Source of the DNA: Cyclaneusma minus
Taxonomy: Eukaryota > Ascomycota > Leotiomycetes > Marthamycetales > Marthamycetaceae
Direction of reading: 5' to 3'
Assembly (NCBI GenBank): GCA_037179335.1
Contig: JAKZHN010000037.1
Location: 248,001 to 312,000, forward strand
DNA length: 64,000 nucleotides
Program-made: the position numbers and the translations under genes
In this document: piece by piece, positions 48,063-57,907 of the stretch
How the letters are laid out: every line of letters starts with the position of its first letter
How positions within the stretch are numbered: position 1 is the stretch's first letter
Notes under the pieces: generated by a model
What the model saw: the letters and a program-made list of their open reading frames with translations, nothing else
What the model was told of the DNA's origin: nothing
The model's database searches: none

Positions 48063-48110
48063 TATTTAAACTCCTGCATCCTCCGTCCAGTCGCTTCTTT
48101 CCCAAGCTCA
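48063..48110 (+). promoter_or_regulatory. Core-promoter-like module a
   Basis: TATTTAAA at 48,063, a CT-rich tract, then CCCAAGCTCAAG at 48,101. No open frame of note follows. Confidence 0.45.
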
Positions 48111-48343
48111 AGAAAACCTGGAGGTGTGGCTCAGTGACGATGTCATTCTGGAGTTTGGCGAGACGGATTTAGGAAACTGGAGCCAGGGAGAGGGAATGGC
48201 TTGTGGCGTGCCTGAGTTGTAGGCTAGAGTGTAGAACATTTGGGCATGTTGGGGGCTGGGGAGGGATGTGACGGTGGAGCTATGTTGTGAGGGTTGGTTG
48301 GTGGTGGGTTTAGTCTATTGTAATGTGCAGGCATAAGGTGAAA

Positions 48344-48380
48344 GGCGGGGGGGCGGGGGCGGGGGGGCGGGGGCGGGGGG
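48344..48380 (+). promoter_or_regulatory. G-quadruplex-type tract
   Basis: Five uninterrupted runs of five to seven G separated by single C residues. It ends 9 bp before a TATATAA box at 48,389. Four or more such runs meet the usual G-quadruplex definition. Confidence 0.7.
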
Positions 48381-48388
48381 CAAAAGGG

Positions 48389-48436
48389 TATATAAACTGC
48401 TTGCTTCCTCCTTGAAGTTTTCTTCTCCAAACTCAA
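48389..48436 (+). promoter_or_regulatory. Core-promoter-like module b
   Basis: TATATAA at 48,389, then CTTGCTTCCTCC, TTTTCTTCT and CCAAACTC at 48,427. It sits directly downstream of the G-rich tract. Confidence 0.5.
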
Positions 48437-49584
48437 TATTGCGCGGAAGAGATGACATGGGGAGGACGAGCCGGGATGTTTTGCTGGGGTGGGGTCTTGG
48501 AATTGTCTGGGGGAGAGAGTGGTGGGAGGAGAGGGAAAGATACGCTGGGTGTTGGATGTGGATGTGCGAATGCGTGGTGTAGAGCTTGGTTTTCTGCTGC
48601 TGGGCGTTGAGGAGACTGGGTGTGGTATTAGGAGGGGGGGATGAGAGGGGAACTGATTACCGACGGTAGGGGGGAGAAGCGATGGTGTGTATGGGTACTG
48701 GTGGTCTGGTTCGTGTGGCTTCTTTTGATATCTTGCTATTGGCGCACTGTACAGTTGAGGCTATTCCCAGTCAGGCTTGGGATAATTGTAATATCACTGT
48801 ATCCATGCTATTAGCGAGAAGCACCGCATAAACAGAGGTTTGCTATTTCTTGAAGTCTTGGATTCCTTGTAATTTTTTTCTATCTTCTGTGGCGCCACCA
48901 ACTGCGCCCCTATTTCCAGCACTGTGCTCAATATGCAGGTAAGAAGTAGGAACTCAAGCTAATCCGTGTCAGCTTCTGGATGAGCGTATAGATCGTACTC
49001 CAATTCACCACTTCCGTATACCATCGGGCGCAGGTGTCTCCGATTTCCAATAGGTGTGCTGTGACCTGCGCAGGTGATGTGTCGGATTGCTGTATGTCTC
49101 CCAGAGATGTTTGGGTCTATTGCGCTCGTGGATGCCCTCTCGTCGCATGCTCCATGAACAAGCCATTTTGCGGATTGCTCGGTAGGTGTAGGGTCTAGCT
49201 ATAAGTCCGGGTTAGTTCTCAGTCACTTGGAGCTTTGCGGGACGGGGAAGGACGAATAGGAGACGGCATATGGCTTCGCCCAAGTGGTGCGCAGAGCTGC
49301 CAGCTTGAATGGTATATGCGACGCATAAGGTTGAAGGCAATCGAGGTAGCGGCTTGAGGAGGTGGGAAACGGGGAGAGGGTGGTGGCGGAGAATGTTGGT
49401 GCGAGGGGATGTGCACCAGGAAAATGAGTGGAGAAAGGGGGGGTATGTGGACTGTTTCATTTCGTCATTCAAATCCCACGTTTCATTAGTTCTACTTTCC
49501 TCTTTGTATCTAGCTTTAAGAAATCTATTTTCAGTTTCTGGGGATCTTTTCTGTTGTCCGTTCAGCAGTCACATGACTTGGTGT

Positions 49585-50010
49585 TCGTTGGCTCTGCCAC
49601 CCACGACGCGCCTGAAGTCCAATCCGCTCGCCCCTGGTTTCCCTTCCCCGTCCTTCCTCCTTCCAGATTGCGATTATGTCAGTTTCAACAACCCGCTTCC
49701 CTGATTACTTCCTGCGACTCGGTGGTACCACACCGTCTTCAGCAGAATCTGTTGTTCACTATCAAGGCTGCACGTCCATGGCAACATCTCAACCCTCGAC
49801 CGCGTCGCGAACTCGCCGCCGCTCGGGACACTAGCCGCTCGGGACAGCCACCTGGAAAAGCCATTGTTTATCTCCGTGTTCTCTGGCTCTGCCGCCCGCG
49901 ATGCGTCCAAGCTCTCGACGTATTTGCCCATTTTCTTCCTTCCTCGTCCATCCTCCTTCCAGACTGCAACCTCTTCTACTTTGACACCCACTTGTCAAGC
50001 GTTGCTTCCT
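49585..50010 (+). repeat. Diverged local duplication
   Basis: GGCTCTGCCACCCACGACGC near 49,589 and GGCTCTGCCGCCCGCGATGC near 49,884 begin two similar stretches of about 130 bp, both later containing CCTCCTTCCAGA. The copies lie about 295 bp apart, in the same direction. They are not in the same reading frame. Confidence 0.6.
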
Positions 50011-50265
50011 TCGCACGACTCATACCCATACAGACTCATTATACGACCTACTCTTCTTGATGCGTCACGTCCTCCTCGCGGTTGTAGAGCAAGCTTGACA
50101 ACGTGCTGGGCAGTCTCGTGATCATTGAACCGAACTGCTTGCTTCTGGAGACTCCTGTTCAACAACCTTTGTGCCCAGTTGCTAGCAGCCGACAATTACC
50201 AGACTGTATGCAACAAAGTGCATGGTCCGCTTCCACCACAGCTGCTCTCTTTTCGCAGTTCCTGA

Positions 50266-50436
50266 GTGAGTAGCATCCATTCCGCTACCACTGGACCCCC
50301 AATTGACTTCCGCAGCTCCAGTCCTTTCCACCTGCATGCGATAGATACCAGGGCCTACCAAATCTGCTGATGCCTAGCCAATCATAGGTAAGCTAGATCT
50401 ACTCCACTCCTCTGGCATCCCAATTGACTTCCTTAG
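50266..50436 (+). repeat. Duplicated intron-like segments in the 5' leader
   Basis: CCCAATTGACTTCCGCAG (ending 50,315) and CCCAATTGACTTCCTTAG (ending 50,436) are near-identical and 121 bp apart. Each is preceded by a donor-like sequence (GTGAGT at 50,266; GTAAGC at 50,398). The first would make a 50-bp leader intron; the second, 39 bp, is too short for a normal intron. They lie just upstream of the family member D start. Confidence 0.45.
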
Positions 50437-50464
50437 CTCCGCACTAGCCGGATTGCATATCAAG

Positions 50465-51595
50465 ATGCCCCCAAGTCGCAAAAACAAAACAACGACTTTA
50501 GTCATTGACTGGCCGACGGCGCGACCAAGGTCTGGAGGTCAACTATTGTCCTCAAATTCTACGACACCGACGAAGACTAGTATCTCCCAACGTCCGACGC
50601 CAGCGTCTCCTTATAACGCCAAAGTATCCATCGGTGAAGTACGCTTTTTGCGGGAGAAGGTCGATATTGCAGAGCGTCTTCATAGCCGGCTCCAATGCCT
50701 GGAGACTACTCTGGGCCATCCGGCAATTGTGCTCTCGGAGCCCGACGAATATGGAATGGTCGACATAGTTGTGGTACGTTGCATGGCTTCTATTCTCGTT
50801 GTCTAACCTTCATGCCGCTTGCTAGGTCAACTCGCCTATTCACGTGCGTCTCTGACGGCCATATCTTCCCAATACTTGTCCATGGCGCCGTCATGTCACT
50901 CATGTGGTATTCCTTTGTATCGAGTAGCTTAGTTGCTGGATTTTCGTTTCTCCGTTTCCCAGGTTCTCCTCAGAATCTAACAGACTTTCTGATCCCCACC
51001 TGCTTGCTTGAAGCAGCTACGTCTCATTGGTTGAGAGTTATGTTTATGATATTTTCAGACTTTTCTTCTTTCCATAGTTCCGTCGGATGATTCGCAAGCT
51101 TTAATATAAATCTTCATCTTTCTAACGTCTTTTTAGTGTACAACAAAACCAAGCAAACAGAGGGGATATGCAAAATGGCAAAGGCTGAATCGGAAGATTA
51201 TTCCAGTCTACAATAAAGACGACTCGGCCAAGTTCATTTACACCAGAGAACACCCGTACTTGGATTTCGTCGGCGGCCGCCGCTTTGACCGATCAACAAA
51301 CCTCACATTGGAAATGTACAAAGTACCTGAGGCGGCTTTGAGCCTATGGCGGGACGGGAATGCCGGCTCAGAGTGGAAGCCTTTAAGGCTCACAGAAGAA
51401 TCAGTGCAATTACTTCAAACAATGTTGTCTGAGGCGGAAAGAAGCGAAGGCCTTCATTGGTCTTGGTCTTGGGAACGGAGTATGAGGAAGAAGAATCGCG
51501 ACCAAGAGCACAACAACACTGCACGACGACGAGCGAGAACTGAGTCCCCAATTAGGTGGCGAATCGACCAGAGCAAAAGACACCATTCATTGTAA
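50465..51595 (+). CDS. Unknown gene family, copy D (apparently intact)
   Basis: Two exons, 50,465-50,773 and 51,137-51,595, joined in phase 0 over a 363-bp intron (GTACGT to TTTAG), giving 255 residues. The intron position, between DGMVD-IVV and TTKP, is the same as in decayed copies B and C, which supports the model. The N-terminus is basic and Ser/Thr-rich. The conserved core is FLREKVDIAERLHSRLQCLE, then GHPAIVLSEPDEYGMVDIV. Exon 2 continues TTKPSKQRGYAKWQRLNRKI, LDFVGGRRFDRSTNLTLEMY and RLTEESVQLLQTMLSEAER, and ends in a basic tail. No signal peptide, membrane helix or catalytic motif is visible. I do not recognise the family; the globular part has mixed helix and strand character. Confidence 0.6.
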
Positions 51596-51853
51596 TTCGG
51601 CTCCATGGGGCCAGGCGAATCGAGTTTAAGAGGGTCGAGGACCGGAAGTGCTTTGGCATGAAGATTTATGGTACATTACTGCTGGAAGCTGGGGAGTTGA
51701 ACGACAGTCATGATGGTGACTTGATGAAAGGATGGTAGTTATGGTTCTCGGCGGGGGAGGGCTGAAGGTGGTGCAGTTTGTGACATCATGGCACGACGGA
51801 GGATTCACGGCGGCATTTGGAAGTTCATTGGGTCGAATCGTGTGAGAGATGGC

Positions 51854-51897
51854 TATAAGTAGCTGGAGTCTTCTCGCTTCCTCTCCTCCAAGCTTGG
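51854..51897 (+). promoter_or_regulatory. Core-promoter-like module c
   Basis: TATAAGTAG at 51,854, then TCTTCTCGCTTCCTCTCCT and CCAAGCTTGG at 51,888. The only nearby downstream ATG frames are a few codons long. Confidence 0.55.
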
Positions 51898-52129
51898 AGA
51901 CTTCTAGTTTGTTTGCTATACTGTTCGAACGCTTCGCATCGGTAGGATAGCCAAAGACAATTTCCTCATGTCTGACTTTGTGTGATGGAAGAGAACAAAA
52001 CATGTGAGCTGAGAAGGGGATAGTATGCTGACGGTGGAAAAGGGGAGAGACAGTGTGTGCCACGGTCCGCGGGTGGCTTGGTAGAGATTTGAACTTAAAA
52101 GGACCAGAGTTGGAGAAGGCGGGAAGCGG

Positions 52130-52170
52130 TATATGCCGCTTGAGGCTCCTGCTTCTTTTTCTCCAGGTTA
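52130..52170 (+). promoter_or_regulatory. Core-promoter-like module d
   Basis: TATATGCC at 52,130, then a CT-rich tract (GCTTCTTTTTCTCC) and CCAGGTT near 52,162. It is weaker than the others. Its upstream flank (TGCTGACGGTGG, GAGTTGGAGAAGG) matches that of module f. Confidence 0.35.
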
Positions 52171-52699
52171 TAAATGTAGGCATTTTATGTGGGACGAGTC
52201 ACCTGATAGCGAGCGTGGCCCGGAGGACGTCGGCCCGACGCAAGGGAGCTTGCAGGAGGGCCACAAACGAATGAAATTGAGGTCAAAAGGGTCAATTCCC
52301 TTCCTTTCTCTTTCTCTCTCATCTTTATCGATCATGAAGCTGTCAGGTGTCTCAAATTCACCCTCCCACCTCCTTTTACATAGTTAGTAGCTCCTTACGT
52401 AGCTAGCGTCCGATTCAAGCTCAAGAGAGCTCTTTCTCACTCTTCTCGCTATCAGAGAAGGAAAAGAAGGCTCCAGGCACGAGAAAGAGCTCTCAAGAGC
52501 TTCAATTCAAGGCTGTTTCCGCCAAACCACTGGTTCTGACATTCCCCCTTTGCACGTGACGAGCAGGTTGACATAAATGAACATTCTGCCTAGTCAATGG
52601 CAGGATAGCAAAGGAGGACTGCTATTGCGTCATTGGGAAAGTGGTGTTCAAGATTAGAATGGGCAGGAAGACCGGCTGGGTGTGTGTCCGCTCGATGCA

Positions 52700-52952
52700 A
52701 AGCTTAGAGTGGCAATCACTACAAATTCTTCTTACGTTACTGTCTGAAGCTGAGAAGAGCAAAGGCCTTCGTTGGACATGGGCTTGGTAGCAGAACATGC
52801 GGAAGAAGAACGAACGGTCGGCACCAGATGGAGACACGAACAACACCGTGCGAAAAGGATCGACGAATGATATCCCGACCAGCGAATCCGCGGAGACAGA
52901 GCTTGTGCCGCGAAGAGACTCTGCCCCAGCGGGCCAGGCGACTCAGATCTAG
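52700..52952 (+). pseudogene. Unknown gene family, copy E (3' fragment)
   Basis: Only the C-terminal quarter of the family is present: SLEWQSLQILLTLLSEAEKS and KGLRWTWAW, then an in-frame TAG where copy D has Glu, then MRKKNERS (D: MRKKNRDQ) and a diverged tail to a stop at 52,950. The 3' flank is also shared with copy D. It is a partial segmental duplicate of copy D. Confidence 0.6.
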
Positions 52953-53158
52953 AGGCTAGGGAAGGGAAGCGTGCTTTGGTGTATATGTTGCACGAATGAT
53001 GGATGCTCAGGACTTGGTGAGAGTCGACGTTGAGACTTGGTAGCAGAGAGGTAGTATCGGTGTTAGACATGAGTGGAGGCGATTGGGTTTATGCGTGGAC
53101 GGGGGTATCAAGGTGGGACATCAGATCCAAGAGTCGAGTTAAGCGTGGGTGGAAGAAC

Positions 53159-53203
53159 CATAAGTAGCTTGGGCTGTCCCACTACCTCTTCCCCAAGCTT
53201 AGA
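53159..53203 (+). promoter_or_regulatory. Core-promoter-like module e
   Basis: CATAAGTAG at 53,159 (T-to-C relative to module c), then CCCACTACCTCTTCC and CCAAGCTTAG at 53,193. Module body and spacing match module c, and sequence after it (TAGCCATTGACTATCACC) aligns with that after module c (TAGCCAAAGACAATTTCC). Confidence 0.5.
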
Positions 53204-53480
53204 AGACGTCGTTGTATTTATCATGCGGTCGGTTTTGGAGGTAGCCATTGACTATCACCTGATATGCGATTTTCTTTGTGACGGAAAGAGCTTGGAAAGG
53301 ACGAGACTGTCTGTGTACATGTGGAGAGCTTGAGCGTTTGCTATTGGGGCTTAGTGGAGGTGAGAGGAGAGGGGTGGTGCTGATGGTGGGGAGGGGTAGT
53401 GACGGTAGACGGGGGTGATGATGGTGATATCTGGTACTTCCTGTCACTTTCTGGGAGTTGGAGGGTTCTAAGAAGGGGAC

Positions 53481-53530
53481 TATGAAAGCTGCTCGCTTTA
53501 TCCTCAGCATATCTTTTCCCAGACTTGGGA
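53481..53530 (+). promoter_or_regulatory. Core-promoter-like module f
   Basis: TATGAAAG at 53,481, then GCTCGCTTTATCCTC and TTTTCCCAGACTTGG from 53,514. A worn relative of the other modules. Confidence 0.35.
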
Positions 53531-53828
53531 ATTGGGATTTTTGATCTGGCAGTACTATGGGTAGGGTAACCATGGATGCGGTGCTGATGCGTTAACGGGG
53601 ACAGATGGCCTAAAAGGAAAGCTAAGACGCAAGGAGATTGTCTGGGTCTGGACGGTGCGTGATCCTGGACATTGTGGAGCTGTTGTTGGGGACCGCCTGG
53701 CAACTCGGGATAGGGGTTGATGTTGATGGTGGAAGCCTGGAGAGTTGCAGGGTCATTTTGGCGGCGGTAACCGGGCACGCTTTGGTGCTTTTTGGAGATT
53801 CTGGGCTTAGGAAAGCTAGGCAAACGGG

Positions 53829-53878
53829 TATAAATAGATGGATCAGCTCCCTCCACCTTTCTTTTCCAAGCTTGAGCT
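53829..53878 (+). promoter_or_regulatory. Core-promoter-like module g
   Basis: TATAAATAG at 53,829, then CTCCCTCCACCTTTCTTTT and CCAAGCTTGAG at 53,866. It is the best-formed module. The only ATG frame soon after it that reaches ten codons is 11 codons long. Confidence 0.6.
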
Positions 53879-54228
53879 TTCGACGAGGACGAGCAGGCCG
53901 CAGATGTTATTGACTTGATTGACTTGATGATTTCCTGGCTCGAGAGCGTTGATTTGAGTAAGCTACATTCTGATAGAGAAAAAGAAAACTCTAATAAGGA
54001 TAATGATTGTTTGTGGACATTGGGAAGCTGCTTTTAGGGACTTGTTGGGAAGCGAGAAGAGCAGAGTTGTGCTGGCGGTGGGATGATGGGGAGTCTATTG
54101 TGGCTACAGAAGGAAGCTATGCGGTGGCGGGTGCGCTCTGGGTAAGCGCATCAGGTCTGTAGCTGTCCCGTGTCCTTAGGTACCAGCAGCAGGTATTGCA
54201 CCCGGTCCAATGCCTCGCCCGTGTCTTA

Positions 54229-54236
54229 TCACGTGA
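54229..54236. promoter_or_regulatory. TCACGTGA bHLH-type site
   Basis: Exact 8-bp palindrome in the gap between the promoter-like array and the rhodopsin-domain gene. Confidence 0.45.
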
Positions 54237-54653
54237 CCAGGCCGTGGACCAAGTCTGATCTCCGTATCCACTATCAGGCCATAACATTCCATGTCGAGAG
54301 TATCATCGGTTACTTGGCCCAGGGTAATCAAACGGCCTTTAAAGTCTACCTCATCATCCTCAATCAGAGAGTGTAGCAGTGAATTGAAAAAAGAGCCGAA
54401 ATGACAGTTGACTTTTGCTCGGATACCAACTTTACAGGATATGACAGCCCAGATAATTGAACTCAGGTCAAAGAATCTTGGCTGTCACAAACTTAAAATC
54501 ATGGTACCCCAACAGATACTGAGAACTCCTGCCAAATCCCAACCGTCCCTTTCGTGAAGTCATTCCCTGTATCAGTAGCGTCGATTTTCTTACAGCTACC
54601 CTCAGTTTGGCACATTTCTTATGATATGCAGCCCTTTCCCCAATAATACCTAC

Positions 54654-55969
54654 CTAGGCAACTGCTCGTTTTCCATGCTCGAGATCGGCAAGCTCTATAA
54701 CGGTATCCACGTTTGACTTGCTGTCCTTCGATGGACCTCTCCGTAGACTGAGGTCTCGGGACGTTTTGCTTGGAAGAACCTCGTGACCTTGTTGGTCGTT
54801 GCTGGTGTTGCTTCTGATCGAGGAGATGAACAGTACGCTGTTGACTACCGACTCTGCGGAGCGCTTGTCTGTGAACAAAGGGTATATGGTCGGCAGGGAA
54901 GCCGCTAGGACGGAGCAGCATGGTTCGATTCGTCCCCATATTACGATCATAGACATATTCTCTGTCTTCAGGTTAGCGAGTTACTCAAACAAGGTGATAG
55001 CGAATACAACACGATATGAAAGTTAAGAACAGGAAATCACAGCAGGGGCCGGACTTACTCGTAAATACGTTTGCGTTTGTGCCTGTGGTGAAAGAGTACT
55101 CGTAAAACCAATAAAGTCTGACTGCTTCGGCGATGCAACAACTATCATAGAACTACTTAGCTATCTCCGCAAAGTAGAACTCACATCTCAACTTACAAAA
55201 ATCCCAGCCAAAAAATCCCAACCAAGGCGAATTTCGAACGCCGACTCATGTGTAGCGTGGCGATGACAGAAACTGGCATGCAGAGAATAACATCGAAAAC
55301 CAAATCAAGGCAAGCTTGCGCAAGGAGAAAATCGGGGAAGTTGTATGTATAGGCGTTGGTATCGGGCGCCCAGTTGTCGGAGAACTTGCTTCTGCTGAAA
55401 ATCATCGCCTTTCAACTTAGTAAGAGACTTTTTGCCAGGAAGCCAAGTACTCACGAAGAAGATAGCAATGAACCAGCATATTACTACGCAAATGAAGACG
55501 TTGGCCGCTCTTTGGAACAAGGGTAGTATGAATATCCTTTTGTAAAATAGCAGGATAGAAATCTTGATAGCTGCAAGCGAGGAGTAAACAAGAAAAACAT
55601 CGGCAGTGACAACCTTTCGCAAGACTCAGCAACGTCGGGGTAGATCTGGAGCCGGTCCTACCTTCAAGAGTGACACTACTTGAGATTCGCTTTGCTGGTC
55701 TTCAGGAACGCCAATGGCCCCAAAAGCGACTCCGCATATTGCATTGATACCGAGTCCGATGCATAGGATCTATTTTGTCACGGTTAAGCACGGGAATAAG
55801 TCAGAGGTTGAAGGTGACTTACTGTGCTAGCAAGAGCCGTCCAGTCGTCTGCCTTCAGGGGAGAGCTTCTCTTCTTGCGGGCCAAAAAACGCAAGACTGT
55901 AGCAATAATGGCCAGGATGGGGAACGCAATGCTGACACCAAGTGTGGCCTTCGCTGTGTCTGACAGCAT
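54654..55969 (-). CDS. Fungal rhodopsin-domain integral membrane protein
   Basis: Seven-helix membrane protein of the family often called SAT5/SC1-like integral membrane proteins, frequent beside secondary-metabolite genes. Six exons on the minus strand: 55,823-55,969, 55,662-55,769, 55,455-55,613, 55,197-55,408, 55,059-55,141 and 54,654-54,961, giving 338 residues. Evidence: the extracellular N-terminus with helix 1 (LGVSIAFPILAIIATVLRF), the helix 1-2 loop KADDW, helix 2 ILCIGLGINAICG, helix 3 VYSSLAAIKISILLFYKRIF, the NFPDFLLAQACLDLVFDVILCMPV block, helix 6-7 and a hydrophilic tail after about residue 260. The introns are short (46 to 97 bp). Exon 4 uses acceptor AAAG (GCG ATG ATT TTC), chosen because it alone keeps the family frame. 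No retinal function is implied. Confidence 0.82.
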
Positions 55970-56477
55970 CTTTGACGTTTAGAATCTGTGATTGAGAATT
56001 TGACGAAGATTTTAGTCATTCGGAATTTGAGGTTAGAATGAATGAGGGGACATAAAACAAAAAGAATGATGATTGTGGTGGTTGGGCTGTCTCACGGAGG
56101 CTGTAGATGGTCTTAACCTACAAGCGCCCGGCTTGGACATGGCTTCTGCAGCTTGAAGATAAGCAGGCTTGTACTTTGGAAAAATCACCCAATCTCATGG
56201 GATTCCATTGACAATTTGTGGGTCGGCTATAACCGCACCACTATTATTCCGGAAATAAGACGTTGTGGTTCGGTCATAGGCGTTCTGATGACTTCCAGAG
56301 TCTGCCATATGCATGTTGGTCCGGAACGGAACACTTGCAGCTGTTTGATGCATTGAAACTTCATGCCGGTTTCCGTGTTCCTTGCACGTGCTGTAGCTCG
56401 AAGTACATTGCTGGGCAATAAACGAAGACATTTGCTGCAATTTCTCTATAGCTTCTCCAATCCTCCACGACACCGCC
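55970..56477. promoter_or_regulatory. Divergent promoter of membrane protein and OMT
   Basis: 508 bp between the two divergent starts, so both genes may be controlled together. CATGCATGT-like and TGCACGTGCTG (56,388) sites are present. No clear TATA box. Confidence 0.45.
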
Positions 56478-57907
56478 ATGGCTTCAAGCAAAATAGTTGA
56501 ATTGGCGGAGACTATCCGGACACACACTGGGAAGGTGGACGAATACATCCAAGCTCAAGGCTTGCCTGCGATGTCCTTTGATGTCTCTACTCCACCCCGC
56601 ATGCCACTTCCCCCTCATATCGAAGCCTCTCGCAATGCTGTCATTGAAGCGACTGACGACCTTCAAACCTTGATGCTGGGTCCCATTGATAACTTGTTCG
56701 CTCGACCGGTAAATACACAGCAAGCCGCTTAAAATCTTCAATACTGATAGGTATTTGTGAGCAGCATAATGCATTCCTGGCTGTACAAGCTGTCCACCGA
56801 TTCGGCATGGCCAAGTCCTTCCCTACAAACGAGACATCTACATTTCCTGCCATCGCAGAGGCTTGCAACGTCGCAGAGGCTGATGTCCGCCGTATTGTAC
56901 GCTTTGCAGCCAGTCAACATATCTTCCAAGAGCCAGCCGAGGGAGTGATCGCTCATACTGCCTCATCGAAGGCACTGGCCGAAATCCCGCCCTTGGGACA
57001 TTTTGTCGGATTCGTCACCCAGGAAATGTGGCCGGCGGCTAGCCGGGTCGTTGATGCTATGCAGAAATGGCCTGGTTCTGAAGAGCCGAACCAGGTTGGT
57101 TTTTCCCTTGCTCACGCAACGGACAAGCCTATGATGGAATTTGTGGCCCAAGATCCGCAGAGAGCAAAACAAATGGCTGGTGCCATGCTTCTGATGACTA
57201 CTGGCCCCGAATACGGCACTCAGCATGTCATTGACAACTACAAGTGGGACGACGCGGGTCTCCTAGTGGACGTTGGTGGCGGCCATGGAGCTGTGGCTAT
57301 CGACATCGCGCGCGCTTTTCCCAAAATAAAGTGTGTTGTTCAGGATTTGCCCGAGGTCATTAGGGATGAGAAAGCACCAGATGATCTGGCCTCGGACAAT
57401 CGTCTCACGTTCCAGGCTCATGATTTTTTCGAACCCCAGCCTCAGAAAGGAGCCGATATATACCTCTTCCGATGGATATTTCACGATTGGCCGGACAAAT
57501 ATGCAGTCTCCATCATTCGCAGCCTGATTCCGGCCTTCAAAAAGGGTGCCAGGGTACTTGTCTACGACCACTGTCTGCCTCCGCCATGTAAAAAGTCACC
57601 ATATCAAGATCGAGCTGCTAGGTTCGTCACATCCTTCAACCATTCACATCTTTCCTCTTTTTGCCGCTAGGGGAGACTTGATTCCAATCTCGTCAGGATT
57701 TATCAGATTCTTACTTACCCATGTATTCACAGAGGCTTCGATCTTGCCATGAAGGCAATTCAAAATGCCAAGGAACGAGACGCAAGCGAGTGGAAACAGC
57801 TTTTCGCTATGTCAGACCCCAGATTCTCCTTCCAGGGTGTTGAGACCCCCAAGGATTGCAATTTGGCGATCATTAGCGTCAGATGGGAGGGGGAAACGAT
57901 GTTCTGA
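56478..57907 (+). CDS. O-methyltransferase, SAM-dependent
   Basis: Predicted small-molecule O-methyltransferase of the COMT-like (PF00891) class common in fungal secondary metabolism. Three exons: 56,478-56,708, 56,765-57,621 and 57,733-57,907, introns 56 and 111 bp, giving 420 residues. N-terminal dimerisation and winged-helix region, including HNAFLAVQAVHRFGMAKSFP. SAM motif I is LLVDVGGGHGAVAIDIARAFP, followed by CVVQDLPEVI and the catalytic His in YLFRWIFHDWPDKYA. The C-terminus reads NLAIISVRWEG. All hallmarks are intact. Its neighbours, a rhodopsin-domain protein and an NRPS-like reductase, suggest a small biosynthetic cluster; the substrate cannot be read from sequence. Confidence 0.92.

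Larger units (their letters stand above)
47662..50464. other. Gene-poor region after catalase
   Basis: About 2.8 kb with no supportable protein gene. It contains two promoter-like modules (48.06 and 48.39 kb), a G-quadruplex motif, a TCACGTGA site and a diverged local duplication (49.58 and 49.88 kb). A 210-codon frame at 49,428-50,060 spans that duplication but changes frame relative to it, which argues against coding. Confidence 0.5.
51596..52699. other. Gene-poor stretch with promoter-like modules
   Basis: No domain-bearing frame. It holds modules c and d. Sequence after the copy D stop (GGCCAGGCGA, then GTGCTTTGGCATGAAG) recurs after the copy E stop (GGCCAGGCGACTC, then GTGCTTTGGTGTATATG), so the segment is part of a duplication. 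Confidence 0.55.
52953..54653. other. Gene-poor stretch with promoter-like modules
   Basis: 1.7 kb without a domain-bearing frame. It contains modules e, f and g at spacings of about 320 and 350 bp. The last 600 bp (54.05 to 54.65 kb) show nothing recognisable apart from a TCACGTGA site at 54,229. Confidence 0.5.

Noticed and set aside
49428..50060. 210-codon plus-strand frame
   Set aside because: It runs across a local duplication whose two halves fall in different frames, and its composition is not protein-like at the ends.
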